This document shows, piece after piece, positions 48,601 to 58,479 of a stretch of 64,000 nt of DNA. Position numbers and translations under genes: made by a program. The DNA is from Lathyrus oleraceus. Its lineage: Eukaryota > Streptophyta > Magnoliopsida > Fabales > Fabaceae. The first letter of the stretch is position 1, and each line of letters begins with the position of its first letter. The notes under the pieces were generated by a model, which ran no database searches, was not told where the DNA came from, and saw nothing but the letters and a program-made list of their open reading frames with translations. The DNA is taken from NCBI RefSeq assembly GCF_024323335.1, contig NC_066585.1:185372184-185436183 (forward strand), read 5' to 3'.

Positions 48601-49217
48601 CTAGAGTTATAGAAGTTATAATTGAGTTTATTATATTGTATGTGGATTGAGTGTTTTACCAAACCCTCACCGAATATATAAACTATCAAATTGAATTAGA
48701 AAATAATAATCTGAAAAATTAAGTTATATTTTAAGAACAACTTACACTAATAAATGTTTTTCGAGCTTTATGCGCCCATTATCCATATCTATCTCTTTAA
48801 CAGTTAGAATTTGGTTCGATACTTCTAGTTCTTCAACCAACACTTCCTTCTTTACTAGTTTATTCTACAAAACATAAAAATTGTTGAGAAATTTTGATTC
48901 ATCATCATCATGATGATGATTATTGATTTCAACAAATTTGATAATTTATCGAATAAACTAGTAGATAAGGAAGTGTTGATTGGAGAATTAGAAGCATTGA
49001 ACGAAATTCTAATTGTTAAAAAGCGAGATATGGAAAATGAGTTGCAGAAAGCTTGAAAAAGCATTGATTAGTATATGTTTTTCTTCAAATATAACTTAAT
49101 TTTTCATTTTATTTTCTAAATCAAATTGAAAGTTATATGTTTAGTGAGCGGTTGGTCAAACAAGCATTTAACATAAGTTATAATAAACACAAATCTATAC
49201 ATCACCTTGGTTAGAAG
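48601..49217. repeat. ~600-bp imperfect inverted repeat, possibly from an FDM/IDN2-like exon
   Basis: Two arms of about 300 bp meet at a perfect 20-bp palindrome (48901-48920, ATCATCATCA/TGATGATGAT). By eye roughly three quarters of positions pair, and pairing continues outward past 48651 and 49165. The right arm, plus strand, encodes from 48910 a short frame with LVDKEVLIGELEALNEILIV and a stop at 49054-49056. The left arm, minus strand, encodes the related LVKKEVLVEELEVSNQILTV, flanked by intron-like TTTTGTAG and GTAAGT. This heptad-rich text resembles the coiled-coil region of FDM/IDN2 (XS/XH) proteins of RNA-directed DNA methylation. The family call is from memory and tentative; the inverted structure is certain. 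Confidence 0.75.
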
Positions 49218-49389
49218 CTATAACTGTGGCGAAATGTTGATGCACCATTTTAAAATGTCGGGTATCAAACCCATGACCACCATTCTACCTTTCACTACAA
49301 TTTTAATTTACAATCATGGTGAAATGTTGTGTGTTATACCATTTTACCATAACTATTTGTTAAGTGAAAATCCAATCATTCAAGTGATG

Positions 49390-49564
49390 TAACCGATTAC
49401 CGCGGGGGTGTAACCGGTTATAGTTGTGTTGGAAAAAAAAGCTAAAATAGAAAGTTTTGATCGAGGTGTAATTGGTTACACATTTGCAATAACTGGTTAC
49501 CATTGTTATGATTTTGTTTAGTAGAATTAGTTATAATTGGTTACAGGTTTTGTGTAACCGTACA
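49390..49564. repeat. Three TAAYCRRTTA dyad pairs, 21-bp register
   Basis: Pairs start at 49390/49411 (TAACCGATTA, TAACCGGTTA), 49469/49490 (TAATTGGTTA, TAACTGGTTA) and 49534/49555 (TAATTGGTTA, TAACCGTACA). Each is 10 bp, an 11-bp spacer, then 10 bp. Confidence 0.9.
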
Positions 49565-49618
49565 GACAGTTAGTTTCTATTTTTAGCTTTGTTACTTGTG
49601 TTCCAATCCATTGTATTT

Positions 49619-49629
49619 TTGTATATATA
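49619..49629 (+). promoter_or_regulatory. TATA box in copia 5' LTR
   Basis: TTGTATATATACCC occurs here and at the same place in the 3' LTR (near 56153). It lies about 140 bp before the LTR end, a normal place for an LTR promoter. Confidence 0.55.
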
Positions 49630-49769
49630 CCCAACGGGTATCTCAATCAATGTTAATGTCAATTCTCAGCCTCAATTATACTCTCTCTATTTCTCTCTCT
49701 CTCTCATTATCTCCCTCTCCATACTCAATCACTCCATTTTCATCAACCTTATGATTCCAAGTTCTAACA

Positions 49770-49784
49770 TTTGGTATTAGAGCC
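49770..49784 (+). other. Copia primer binding site (type A)
   Basis: TTTGGTATTAGAGCC directly after the 5' LTR resembles the initiator-Met primer site TGGTATCAGAGC with one change. Confidence 0.75.
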
Positions 49785-49920
49785 AAGTTTGATTGAGGGA
49801 GCAACTTCCTTGTATCTAAAGTACTCCCTACAAGTGGTGGGTATGAGGTTTCCTATTCAAGAGTGTCAACGGAAGTACAAGTGTATGTGGATAAAAGATC
49901 CCCCACTTGAGGGGGAGCGT

Positions 49921-50185
49921 TGTGAATAGACTTACACTTGAGGCAAAGTGTTAAGAAAAAAACAATTGTGAGTTAAGAAATTTGAGAAACAAAGTGTGAG
50001 GAAGTCCCACATTGATTAGAAAAGTGGAGATTTGAGATAAATAAGAGAACCCACACACATATCACCTTAAGGTTTTGGGTGAGTATATGGTGTGTCTCTC
50101 ACAAGGTGTGTTTCTGATAAAAGAAAAAAATCTCCAAGAATGAAAACGTTCCTTCATGTTGAACCCATGAATTGTTGACTCAACA
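49921..50185 (+). repeat. Embedded second LTR (type B), 265 bp, with its own PPT and PBS
   Basis: TGTGAATAGAC...GACTCAACA is preceded by the purine tract TTGAGGGGGAGCG (near 49908) and followed by TGGTATCAGAG (50187). It has the phrase AAGTCCCACATTGATTAG common in plant LTRs and TRIMs. No second copy lies in the window. The order PPT-LTR-PBS suggests the junction between two tandem element copies formed by LTR recombination. Confidence 0.75.
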
Positions 50186-50231
50186 GTGGTATCAGAGACT
50201 GGTTTAACCCACCAAACATCTAGTGTTCAAC

Positions 50232-51180
50232 ATGAATTCAGTCTCCAATGAAAGAATCTCTACAAACTTACCCATCTTTGATGTGAATAAGTATGAAAAT
50301 TTTCAAACAAATGAAGGTGTTATTTGGATACCAAAATTTTCTTGAAGTGATCAAGAACAATGTGAATCCTCTTGCCGGAGGTGCAATAGATGCACAATGA
50401 GTAACGCTTAAGGAAGAAAAAAAGAAATATTTCAAGGCGCTGTTTTGATCCATCAACGTGTGGATGGTGATAACTTTGAGAAAGTTGGTGATTGTGAATC
50501 ATCGAAGCAAGTGTGGGAACTCTTTGAGAAGGCATATGCATGGGCTGACAAGGCGAAAGTGGCAAGGTTACAAACTCACAAACGTCTACTTGAGTTGATT
50601 CAAATGGAGGAGAAGAGGACCATCAACGATTTCACAATGAGAATTACAGTTGGTGAACCAAGTAAAATCATGTGGAGAAACAGTCACGGAGCAGTATGCT
50701 GTCACAAAAATATTGTGTTCTTTAAACGCCAAGATTTGGCAATGTGGTTGTTGCAATTGAGGAATCAAAGGATCTTGCAACAATGAGCAAAAAGGAGCTA
50801 CAAATCTCTCTTGAGGCATATGAGAAGATAATGGAGGAGAAAAATTATGATACAACAAAGGCAAAATCGCTTTGCAAGCTCGTTTCAATGGGAAGAACAA
50901 GAGATCGAAAGGAAAATGACCCATGAAGATTAGGGGAATTTAAAGAATTTTGGTGGAAGAGAATCCCAAAGTTCAAAGAATTCAACTTGTCAAAAGGGTG
51001 AGAGAAAATACAACAAAAAATGGTGGTCAAGGCAACCTTAGAGGTGAAAGGAGGAGGATTTACAAGAGTAATATGTAATGCTTTGTTTGTCAAAAGTTCG
51101 GTCTTTTGCAAGAGAGTGCAATGCGAACAAGAAGGAACCTTAAGTGGATGAATCCAAGGTTGCAAGACAAGAGTTTGATG
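50232..51180 (+). pseudogene. gag: Copia gag, broken
   Basis: It starts MNSVSNERISTNLPIFD at 50232, with stops soon after. The Gag core is open from 50445 (VDGDNFEKVGDCESSKQVWE, ARLQTHKRLLELIQMEEKR), shifts near 50660, and continues VVAIEESKDLATMSKKELQ (50744-50926). A zinc-knuckle region is decayed near 51080-51130. Confidence 0.8.
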
Positions 51181-51282
51181 AGGATAACACACTCTTTTTC
51201 ATGATCATATAGGGGAATGCAACATCAACAGGCTATAGGATAACAACTACAACAATTTTGGAAACGTTGAAGAACCATGTTG

Positions 51283-51313
51283 TAATCAGTTACATAAATG
51301 TTGTAATTGGTTA
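51283..51313. repeat. Dyad pair inside copia coding region (gag-protease)
   Basis: TAATCAGTTA at 51283 and TAATTGGTTA at 51304, again with starts 21 bp apart, between the Gag knuckle and the protease. Confidence 0.85.
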
Positions 51314-51331
51314 CGTGCAAAATAAAATGCA

Positions 51332-52640
51332 ATGGTGACTTTGAACGAAGCAGTGCAATGCAGCGATCAATGGTATTTGGACTCTAGATGTTCAATTCAT
51401 ATGAAGGTAAGGAAAGATTGGTTTGTTACCATCAATCGTGCTATGAAGAACAAAGTGAAGTTTACGGATGATGCCACTCTAGCAGCCCGTGGGATCGGTG
51501 GTGTTTATATCATGAGAAGGGATGCCAGACATTCCTTAATAAAAGATGTGTTGTATATTACAGGAATCAAGTGTAACCTTCTAAGTATTGGCCAATTTCT
51601 TGACAAGGGTTACAAGATTTACATGGAAAACAAGGCGATATGCGTTATGGATGCAAACAGGGTTTTGGTCCTAAAAGCTCTTATGGCTTCCAATATAACT
51701 TTCAAGGTTAAGTTGAAGGTTATGAGGAATAGGTTTCTTGCTACAACGGCTAGTCGAGAAGAGTGGATATGACACTATAGGCTTGGGCATCTCAACTTTA
51801 GAGATCTCAATGCCTTGCAAAATAACAGAATGGTAATGGGGCTGCCATCGATCAACATATCAGTTGAAATTTGGGAAGAATATGTGCAAGCAAAGCAACA
51901 TAAGGGTAAATTCAGCAAGGATGCTAGTTGTAGAATCAAGCATCACCTTGAGGTGGCGTATTCAGATATGTATGGACCGATGCAAGTCGATTCGATTGGT
52001 GGAAATATATATTTTGTCACAATCATCGATGATCATAGTAGAAAGCTATGGATATACCTAATCAAGAGAAAGAATGAGGTATTCTAAGTGTTTAAGAAGT
52101 TTAAGTCCATGGTTGAGAGGCAAAGCAGTCACAAGCTCAAAGTTCTCAAAACAGATAGTGGCGGCGAATATGTCTCAAATGACTTTGTGAAGTTTTATGA
52201 TTAAGAAGGGATAATACATGAGGTTTTAACACCTTATACACCACAGAAAAATGGTTTTTCTGAAAGGAAGAATCAATCGATTATGAACATGGTGAGAAGC
52301 ATGTTGAAGGGGAAAAACTTGCCAAAAGATTTATGGGGAGAAGCGTGTCCACGAATGTGTATTTGTTGAATAGGTGTCCAAAAAAGAAGCTTGAGAAGAT
52401 AACACCGAGGAAACATGGTATGGATTTAAACTGAGCCTGAATGATTTGAGAGTTTTGGGTTCCATAGCATATCGACATGTTTCGTGGATGCTTAGAAATA
52501 AGTTGGATGATAAGGGAGAATTGATGATACTTGTAGGGTATCGCTCCACCGGTGGTTACAAGTTTTATGATGCAGCAAACATAAGGATTGTGATCGTCCG
52601 AGACGTCATTTTTGACGAAATCAAGGAGTTGCAGTAGCCT
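51332..52640 (+). pseudogene. pol: Copia protease and integrase, broken
   Basis: The protease region reads WYLDSRCSIHMK near 51371, again Arg where Gly is expected. GAG-pre-integrase follows (YRLGHLNFRDLNALQNN, with the zinc-site Cys poorly kept). The integrase core has VAYSDMYGPMQVDSIGGNIYF (near 51955) and, after a stop at 52086, [13 protein letters not shown] and [13 protein letters not shown]. Frameshifts follow; the C-terminal part VLGSIAYRHVSW...VGYRSTGGYKFYD is open from 52446. Ends at a TAG near 52636. Confidence 0.85.
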
Positions 52641-52641
52641 A

Positions 52642-52672
52642 TAATCAATTACCAGCAAGTTATAACCAGTTA
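52642..52672. repeat. Dyad pair inside copia coding region (integrase-RT linker)
   Basis: TAATCAATTA at 52642 and TAACCAGTTA at 52663, starts 21 bp apart, just after the integrase remnant. Confidence 0.85.
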
Positions 52673-53169
52673 TAGCAATAAAAAATCAGTTTCTGCAGAG
52701 CTGGAAAGTGCAGAATCAGTCTTCTTTGAAGCCTGAATTGAAGAGAATGTAAGAACATCAACATGGCAAAGAGGTTTACCTCAAAGACTCCAAGATTGTG
52801 AGATGTATCGAGATGACAAAGTAAATTAGACGGTGATTTTGTCCATTTTGCACTTATGGCTTAATCTGAACAGGTTAAAACGGAAGAGGCCTTAAGTGAT
52901 CCAAAATGGATTTGTGCTATAAGGGAAGGGCTTGAATTTATAGAGAAGAACAAGTCCAAGATGGGACTACTCATGCACTAAAAAAGATGTGCGGTTGAGA
53001 CTTTGAAGTAGTTTGAAATGGAGCATTGTAATGCTGTCAGTACTTCGGTTGAACCGAGATTGTAGTTGTTGAAGAATGAGGATGAGAAAGATGTTAATCC
53101 AACTCAGTATAGGAGGATGATTCGATCTTTGCATTACTTGTGCAATGCGCGGCCGAATTTGGCATTTAG

Positions 53170-55273
53170 TGTGACACCCTGATTTTTCGTATTTATATTT
53201 TTAATTAAATTTGGATTTATTTAACTGTTGGTATGTTTGATTACTTTTTAGGAGTTTATGGGGAGTAATGTGAATTAATTAGAATGTTGGTTAATTTTAA
53301 TAAATTAAAATAATGAGAAAATAGAAATATTAAGAGTTTGGGTGGAAAATAAAATTAATAGAAATGTAGTGTTAAATGGTAACAAAATAAGATTAAATTG
53401 GACCATAGAGTAATAATTAAAAGTATGGATTAGGTTAAATAAATAGTAAGGATTAGTGGAGATGAGAGTTTAGCAATACGTGTCTTTGGAGGCTTACTTT
53501 GCTGGAAAATTAAGGCAAGGGGAAGAACTACTCTAATAATGGGTGTTAAATGCATGGAGGATAGTGAGTGATCCTTACCCTCATCTAGGTTTTCTTCCTT
53601 CTTTCTATTGATTGATAATTATATATTATTGATACGAATTAGTGATGGATCAGTGATGATTGTTGATATTAAACTGAATTTTGTGTATTGTGATTGTGCT
53701 AATTGTTGTTCATGATGATTTTCCACGAGTATGATTGTTGTTGTTGAAAGTGATGAGTTTTGATTTCATGAACGTAACTTTGAATCTATGATTGATGAAT
53801 TAAGTTGTTAATTGGTGTGAAATTAACAATTTCAATATGACATAATTATTATTGGATAAATTTTGTGCATTTGAGTGTGTTAGGGGTGAGATTTGGAGCT
53901 TTAGAAATGCTCAAATGGCAGAAAAATGCACCATGCCTTCTACCCAAAGGTGACGATCATCACCTGCGTGACGGGAATCCCGTCAGTGAACTTTGTGAAG
54001 CTGACGCCTGTCAGCAGGATGTCGGGTAGGCCGTCATGGTCGCCAGATGGGTGACGAGCGAGAGAAATGGATGACAGGCAGGTCATTGTCCTAATGACAG
54101 CCGTTATGGCCCGGAAGCCGACCGTCAGGGTCTGGCTGGACCGATTTTGAGTCATTGATTTAGTTTTTCATGTTGTTTTTGAATCCAATAATTATTGGAT
54201 GATGTTTTGTGGTGTTTGATGCATTGGTGAGCGAATCGATATACTCTAAAAGTTATCGAAGAATTATATGATTAATATTGGTGATTATTGTTGTGGATAA
54301 ATATTAATATACGATGTGAATATGTATGTTGTGTCATACTTGTGTAAATTATGCAGTGGTGGGTCATAATGTAAGCATGAATATGTTGTGTCGTGTAGGT
54401 GGCCTTATTTGGCATATTTGTACATTTGTCATGCATCATTTGTGGACGAACTTAGGTTCAATGGTGTGCTTTAGTCTAGTGGTGGGATTGGGAGCGAGTA
54501 ACTACATTTTGTAAATGGGAATAAGTGAAGCATTGCGGATTATATGGTGACGAATCAATAATGATTTGGTGTGCTCTGGTTCAGTGGTGGGATTAGGAGT
54601 GATTATGGACGAGTATCAGTAAATACATCTGATGTCCAAAGAGTCAGTACCATATTTGCATTTAGAGTCAAGTTGAGGATACATGGCACATATACATGCA
54701 TTTGTGATCGAGTTATCATTATGATTGTTTGATGTTGTAAATGAACATGTGATTGTTTGGTGATGTGGGTGAATGATGAATACGTGTGTTGTTGTGTAGT
54801 GATTATGTGTTGGTGATTGTGTTTATGTGATACTATTCGTACCATGTTTTGCACCGTTAATTTATTTGAGTGTATTTTAACCCCCTTCGATTTGTTGTTA
54901 TGTCTCTGCTTGTCTAGGCTACATACGATCAGGTGCAAGAGTAAATGCTTGATGCTAGATGATGGTGTTGTGTCTCCTTAGTTATTTATCATTTGGGTCT
55001 TCGTGGAGTCGATATGATATGTAACCCTGGGAAACGAGTTGTTCTGTGTTTTCTTTTGTTGTCTGCCTTATTTCCGTTGAGGATTGTTGAACTATTTTCT
55101 AATCTATTGTTAATTAGATTTATACGTTAAAATTATTGGTTTTCCGTTGATTATTTCTGGAAAAAATTATTTGTGGTTCTTTTATGCTATGGTGAAACAT
55201 GTGCGACACTCTATTTGTTGAGTAATATCGAATTATTTATTTAAATGTTGAGTCGGGGAAATATGGGGTTACA
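53170..55273 (+). mobile_element. Gypsy-type solo LTR, 2104 bp
   Basis: TGTGACACCCTGATTTTTCG...GGGGTTACA interrupts the copia RNase H region. Flanks are TTTAG before and TTTTG after, 4 of 5 bases matching. No internal region is present. Ends and length resemble Tekay LTRs (TGTAACACCCC...GTTACA). Orientation is assumed from the TGTRACACCC start. Short frames inside are not genes. Confidence 0.8.
53950..54036. repeat. Dyad pairs in the solo LTR
   Basis: Imperfect palindromes centred at 53956.5 (GTGACGATCATCAC) and 53977 (TGACGGGAATCCCGTCA) are 20.5 bp apart. Those centred at 54007.5 (GCTGACGCCTGTCAGC) and 54028 (TGTCGGGTAGGCCGTCA) are also 20.5 bp apart. Weaker TGAC/GTCA elements continue to about 54140. 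Confidence 0.7.
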
Positions 55274-55900
55274 TTTTGTGTCAGTATTGTGCGTAGATTT
55301 ATGGAGAAATTAAAGGTGTCTACTTGGAAGCAGTCAAGAGGATTCTAAGATACGTTAAAGGATCTATTGGCTACAGAACTCCTTTTTCCGCAATGGACAT
55401 GGGCAGAAAATGCAATTTGCTAGGTTTTACCATTCCAATTAGTGCGAAGATAAAGATGACAGAAAGTCTACATGTAGATACATTTTTATGTTTCGGCGAA
55501 ACCCCAATCTCATAGTGTTCGAAGTAGGAACCCGTAGTAGCACTCTCTTCTCGTGAGGCCGATACGTTGCTGCTTCGTTGTGCGTGTTTCAAGCCGTGTG
55601 ATTGATGAATCCGTTGAAGGAGCTGGGCAACTGTGAGGGTGACGTTGTAAGGCTCCTGGTTGATAACGTTTCCGCTATAAACCTTTCTAAGATTCCAATT
55701 GCACATGGGAGGAGCAAGCACATTGAGATGATGTTTCACTACTTGAGAGAACTTGTTAGTGAAGGAATGTTGAGATTGAGATATTGTAGAAGTGAAGACC
55801 AAATGGTTGATTTGCTAACCAAAGGAGTCACAAATGAAGTGTTCAACGGATTGAAGAAGAACATGGACATGGAAGACTTAGAGAACTTGAAATAATATGG

Positions 55901-56304
55901 TATTTTAAGTGAAAATTCAATAATTCAAGTTCTATAACCGATTACCACAGGGATATAATCGGTTACAGATGTGTTGAAATAACAAAAAAGCTAAAATAGT
56001 AATTTTTGATCAAGGGTGTAATCGGTTACCACTGATATGATTTTGTTTTGTAGAATTAGTTATAATCGATTACAGGTTTTATGCAATGGATTACAAACAA
56101 TTAGTTTATGTTTTTAGCTTTGTTACTTGTGTCTCAATCCATTATATTTTTGTATATATACCCAATAAATATTTCAATCAATATTAATATCAATTATCAT
56201 TAATATCAATTATCGCCTTCAATTATACTCTGTCTAATTCTCTTTCTACCTCTCCCGACTTAATCACTCTATTTTCATCAACTTTATGATTTCAAATTCA
56301 ATCA
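55901..56304 (+). repeat. Copia 3' LTR (type A)
   Basis: It aligns with 49358-49769. Dyad pairs start at 55935/55956 and 56063/56084, both 21 bp. The middle pair is reduced to one half (56029) by a deletion. The start TATTTTAAG differs from TGTTAAG of the 5' LTR. Confidence 0.8.
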
Positions 56305-58130
56305 CCTGTACCCCGTAATGAAAAAAAAAGACATTTACTATATACCTTCGTTACCACTTATCTTCAATTATGATAAAATCATTCTTCCGTGATGAAAATA
56401 TTTTTGTAATAGTTGTTAATAACATTTTAAAAATTCAATGAAACCAATTAATATAGCTCATTCATTAAGGCCCACAAGTCGACAGAGAACAATCTACCAT
56501 CTTTCAAACCGGCACTTTCACATGCAGAAATGCTTTAAAATCAATTGTTTGACAAATCAAGCTGATGTAAACTAACGTTTGCATCTGTATCATGAACATT
56601 TTATTTTTAAATATAGAAAATAAATGTTTTGTGGGCCAAAACATAACAAAGTCTACTCATTTTAATATGCTAATGTTCCCAAAATATCATTCACTAAAAC
56701 CAGTTCAGATATACAATGTCAGTTTAAAAATGTTTAACTATTTTCTCGGTCCTTAAACTATTATTTTTAAATCAAAATTATATAATAATGTCTCTCAACT
56801 AATACTTACATTTTTAAGAGAATATTTTATTAAAGATTAATCATCAACTTGCCCCTATAAAAAACCACAAATTCTCTCCAGGTGAACTAGAAATCTTGCT
56901 AATTAGACACCATGCTTATGTGAATTAAGTAGGTATCTTATATAATTTAATTCTCTAAGTTTGTTTGATTTAAAATAAATCTTTGATTTTAAATTCAAAC
57001 AGTTTTGGTCTTTATTTTAAATTCAAACAGTTGTAGTCCACACTCTCATGTTTGTTTTTTTTTTTAAATTGATGAGATGTTTATCTTTTAACTTATATTT
57101 TTATCTATAAAATTCAACAATATATTTATATACAATGATTTATCATGTTTCACAAGTAACTTATCATTTAAAAAATAAAAACATGTTAATTTCAAGTGCA
57201 AAAGTATGAGAGGGGAACCAAAATTGTCTAAATTTAAAATAGAGGATCACAATTGTTTAAATTTAAAAATAGAAAAGTCAATTTCGTGAATCAGATAAAA
57301 TTGAAAGACCAAAATTGTAATTAAGCCTAATTATTAACAAGTTAGTTTATTCTTTTTGTCATATTGATGATTATAAAAATATTTTGAAAAAAATGTTAAA
57401 ACGAAAATCTATTTAATTATGAACAAATAATTTTATTATTATTATTATTTAAAGTATATACAAATTATAATTATTTTTTAATAATATTTAATTTGAAAAA
57501 ATATTTTACATCATACAAATTAAAATAATATTTAAACACATTTAAATATCCAATTTTAAAAAAATATTCATACACATTATAATTTTTAATTTTTTAAAAC
57601 AATATTCAAACTCATTCAAATAATTCATTTAAACATTTTGAATATTATAATAAAATTAAATATTTAAATAATCATTAAATGTGAATGTTGAAATATAAAT
57701 TCATATAAACTAAAATTACAAATAATTTAAAAATATTACAAAATATTAAAAATAAAAATTATTATTTTTAAAATAATATTCAAACACATTTTAATAACAT
57801 TTGATATTTTTAAAGAATATTCAAACTTACTTAATATGGTTTCATCAATCATACAAAAACATCACAAGTCATATTCTAAGAACTTAATACATCGAACAAT
57901 GTTTGCTCGGGAAATTTTGAAAAAAGAAAAAACACTATTGACTTAACGGTTTTTCTTTTTCATTTGTGCTCTCTCCAATAAATGTGGACACCATGGATTT
58001 TCAATTCCTCTTCACTGAAATGTTACCTTTTCCTTTTACTACTTAAGCGATAAAAAGACTTTCAATAAAGTCAGAAAAATCTTAAAGGAGATGTGGACGA
58101 CCTGAACCAGACAAAATCAGGAATTTGAGA
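56305..58130. other. A/T-rich intergenic DNA
   Basis: No gene was recognised. Around 56980-57250 the phrase TTTAAATTCAAACAGTT and its diverged relatives recur, but no element boundaries could be set. Confidence 0.5.
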
Positions 58131-58474
58131 TGTCATGGTTTATGTGCACAACTACTTCAACTACGACAACATATGACTTAGGAGTTTCAGATTTTTCTAT
58201 TTTTATTTTTTAGTATTTCCCTTTTTGTACGTCCATCTAATAAAGAGAAAAAGCTAGTTGATGAATACTCTTCCCCTTTTGTACTACTTCTCTACTTCTC
58301 TATGTCATGGATGATGTGCACAACTACTTCAACTCCGATAATATATAGCTTAATAGTTTCATATTTTTCGGGTTTTGTTTTTTAGTATTTTCATTTTTGT
58401 ACTTCCATCTAATCAAGAGTAATATCTAGTTGAAGAATACTCTTTCCCTTTTGAAGTACTTCTTTATGCTTTGC
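58131..58474 (+). repeat. Tandem duplication, 172-bp unit
   Basis: TGTCATGG...GTGCACAACTACTTCAACT starts at 58131 and again at 58303. Both copies include TTTTTAGTATTT, TCCATCTAAT and GAATACTCTT. The copies are visibly diverged. Confidence 0.75.
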
Positions 58475-58479
58475 TTGAT

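Larger units (their letters stand above)
49358..49769 (+). repeat. Copia 5' LTR (type A), ~412 bp
   Basis: It starts TGTTAAGTGAAAATCC and ends CCAAGTTCTAACA. It aligns along its length with 55901-56304, including the phrase TTTTTAGCTTTGTTACTTGTG and the TATA region. Confidence 0.85.
52673..55895 (+). pseudogene. pol: Copia RT/RNase H remnant, interrupted by a solo LTR
   Basis: RT begins near 52890 (LSDPKWICAIREGLEFIEKNK in a broken frame) and jumps by about 52985 to sequence near its end, so the catalytic RT core is deleted. RYLCNARPNLAFS-type text runs to 53169, where the solo LTR is inserted; IVRRFMEKLKVS resumes after 55273. RNase H follows with shifts (VKRILRYVKGSIGY; LLVDNVSAINLSKIPIAHGR; SKHIEMMFHYLRELVSEG) and ends NMDMEDLENLK at 55892. 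Confidence 0.85.
49358..56304 (+). mobile_element. Old Ty1-copia element with embedded LTR and nested solo LTR
   Basis: LTRs of about 410 bp (49358-49769 and ~55901-56304) flank copia gag, protease, integrase and RNase H remnants on the plus strand. The two LTRs have diverged visibly with indels, so the insertion is old. Most of RT is deleted. A second, unrelated 265-bp LTR sits after the 5' LTR, and a 2.1-kb gypsy-type solo LTR sits in the RT/RNase H region. No clear target duplication was found. Repeated TAAYCRRTTA dyad pairs occur in both LTRs and in the coding part. Confidence 0.85.

Noticed and set aside
49201..49350. Possible tRNA-derived SINE (GGGTTTGATACCC resembles a B box on the minus strand)
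   Set aside because: No convincing A box at the right distance, no poly-A/T tail and no target duplication.
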